A stretch of 63,364 nucleotides of DNA from Solirubrobacterales bacterium 67-14. GTDB lineage: Bacteria; Actinomycetota; Thermoleophilia; Solirubrobacterales; 70-9. The translations under genes were made by a program, and so were the position numbers. Shown in pieces: positions 62,369-63,364 of this stretch (position 1 is the first letter of the stretch; every line of letters begins with the position of its first letter). The notes under the pieces are model-generated. The model was not told the origin of the DNA, searched no databases, and was given only the letters and a program-made list of their open reading frames with translations. The stretch is taken from the NCBI GenBank assembly GCA_001897355.1, contig MKST01000006.1, positions 34,999-98,362 on the forward strand. Reading direction: 5' to 3'.

Positions 62369-63085
62369 GTGAGGAAGCTCGTCTTCATCCCGGCCTGGAA
62401 CGAGGAAAGGTCGATCGAAGCCGTGATCGCCGATGCCCGGGAGCATGTGCCCGGGGCCGACGTCATGGTGGTCGACGACGGCTCGACCGATCGCACCGCC
62501 GCCCTCGCCCGTCGGGCCGGTGCCCTGGTCGCCTCGCTGCCCTTCAACCAGGGGGTCGGTGCCGCTCATCAAACCGCATACATCTTCGCCCTCCGGCACG
62601 GCTACGAGATCTGCGGACAGCTCGACGGCGACGGTCAGCATCCCGCTTCCGAGGTCGCCCGCCTGATCAGCGAAGTCGAGGCTGGTGCCGACCTGGCGGT
62701 CGGTTCCCGTTTCGCCGAGGACGCCAACCCGGATGTCCCCGAGTACAAGTCGACCTTCGCCCGCCGGATCGGCCAGCGGCTCTTCAGCCTGCTGGTCTCC
62801 ACCTCGACCCGCCAGACCTTCACCGACACCACCAGCGGCATGCGGGCGCTCAATCACCGGGCGATGACACTCTTCGCCGACCGTTACTCCTCCGAGTTCG
62901 CCGAGGTCGAGTCGCTGCAGCAGGCGGTCCGGGCCGGTCTGGTCGTGCGGGAGGTGCCGGTCCACATGCTGGCCCGTGAACACGGCCGCTCCTTCATCGG
63001 CCCCCTGACCTCGGCCTATTACATCTTCAAGACCTTGATCGTGCTGCTGATCGGCCAGCTCCGGCCCCGGCAGGTGAGCGAGTGA
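62369..63085 (+). CDS. GT2-family glycosyltransferase (polyprenyl-phosphate sugar synthase-like)
   Basis: 238 residues from GTG 62369. KLVFIPAWNEERSIEAVI, VVDDGSTDRTAALARRAG, the metal-binding QLDGDGQHP, AVGSRF and FTDTTSGMRALNHRA are dolichyl-phosphate-mannose-synthase-like motifs. One C-terminal hydrophobic segment (YYIFKTLIVLLIGQL). Its stop overlaps the next gene start (GTGA). It probably makes polyprenyl-phosphate sugars for wall or teichoic-type glycans. Confidence 0.88.
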   Translation: MRKLVFIPAWNEERSIEAVIADAREHVPGADVMVVDDGSTDRTAALARRAGALVASLPFNQGVGAAHQTAYIFALRHGYEICGQLDGDGQHPASEVARLISEVEAGADLAVGSRFAEDANPDVPEYKSTFARRIGQRLFSLLVSTSTRQTFTDTTSGMRALNHRAMTLFADRYSSEFAEVESLQQAVRAGLVVREVPVHMLAREHGRSFIGPLTSAYYIFKTLIVLLIGQLRPRQVSE

Positions 63086-63364
63086 GCTTCCTCTACGCGG
63101 CGACCGAGCCGGTGGTACGGCTCACCCCCCAGGCACGGATCCTCGGCGCCGTCCTCGCGATCGCCTTCATGGCCCTGATCCTCGACTTGATCCGCCGGGA
63201 CAAGCTGCTCGAGCGCTACTCGATCGTCTGGTTCCTGCTCGGCATCGCGATGCTGCTCGGCGCGATCTTCCCGGTCCTGCTCGAGTGGCTGGCCAGGGCG
63301 ATGGGCGTCCGCGATGTCACGATCGCCCTCTTCTCGGCCACCCTGCTGGTGCTGCTCGCCCTGT
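63082..63364 (+). CDS. DUF2304 membrane protein (partial, C-terminus off the window)
   Basis: An open frame from GTG 63082 to the right edge, 94 codons visible. Three hydrophobic helices (RILGAVLAIAFMALILDLI, YSIVWFLLGIAMLLGAIFPVLLEWL, TIALFSATLLVLLAL) with an RRDKLLERY loop match DUF2304, small proteins usually encoded next to GT2 polyprenyl-sugar synthases. It overlaps the GT2 stop by four bases, so the two form a coupled pair. Confidence 0.8.
   Translation, partial: MSFLYAATEPVVRLTPQARILGAVLAIAFMALILDLIRRDKLLERYSIVWFLLGIAMLLGAIFPVLLEWLARAMGVRDVTIALFSATLLVLLAL

Overview
This window looks like a piece of a high-GC actinobacterial chromosome, most likely class Thermoleophilia (order Solirubrobacterales). 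The pointers are very GC-rich codon use, many GTG/TTG starts, giant secreted proteins built from Ig-like modules with a [TS]-F-E-C-R-L-D signature, small secreted proteins with an SPATLIAIVALFVALGG-type N-terminus, and a FolE2/MptA-type GTP cyclohydrolase. The placement is inferred from gene style; no rRNA is present.

Region 1 (1 to about 11.46 kb) is accessory DNA that abuts the 3' end of tRNA-Thr(GGU). It starts with a TcpC/VirB8-like conjugation protein cut by the window edge. Divergent from it is a probably membrane-tethered sigma factor, followed by secreted proteins. Three near-identical promoters (GTGACG, 17 nt, CGACAA) precede the conjugation gene, the sigma gene and the secreted-protein gene, so the sigma factor probably controls itself and its neighbours. 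Next is a metal-type module: an ArsR/SmtB repressor with a complete alpha-5 metal site, an MFS exporter, a cupredoxin-like protein, a 'fenitrothion hydrolase'-like polytopic membrane protein and a membrane-GNAT fusion. Three matching 7-6-7 inverted repeats lie at its three promoters.

Region 2 (11.5-29.5 kb) is a four-gene minus-strand operon of giant exported proteins: an SGNH lipase with PD40 and Ig-like repeats, a PD40 protein with 16 Ig-like repeats, a DUF11/PKD protein, and a cadherin-like/Ig-like protein. Part of the second gene is a triplicated 783-bp supermodule.

Region 3 (29.7-47.6 kb) is mostly housekeeping and envelope functions. It holds a MerR regulator, a PspC protein with a PspC-histidine kinase and LuxR-type regulator, threonine aldolase, tRNA-Tyr, the primary sigma factor, FolE2/MptA, PgsA, TatA and a family-5 uracil-DNA glycosylase. 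It continues with a GT39 enzyme divergent from an OmpR-type two-component system, then a GT2/GtrA protein, a Tat-exported intradiol dioxygenase-like protein and a TMEM175-type channel. Tandem 11-bp CTCAG-type repeats lie at the GT39 promoter, the regulator promoter and ahead of GT2.

Region 4 (47.5-49.2 kb) is a 1.6-kb mini-island in tRNA-Thr(CGU), bounded by 45-bp perfect direct repeats, whose only gene is a Fic protein. Region 5 (49.2-63.4 kb) carries DUF2945 and DUF488 proteins, an arylsulfotransferase-like protein, a GH31 glycosidase, Lon protease overlapping an HxlR regulator, a cytochrome P450, an OmpR/PAS-kinase system, and a GT2 plus DUF2304 pair that runs off the right edge.

The most system-like findings are the sigma/TcpC regulon with its three promoters, the ArsR regulon with its three operators, the recombinase-less Fic mini-island, and the CTCAG-repeat regulon joining glycosyltransferases to a two-component system.
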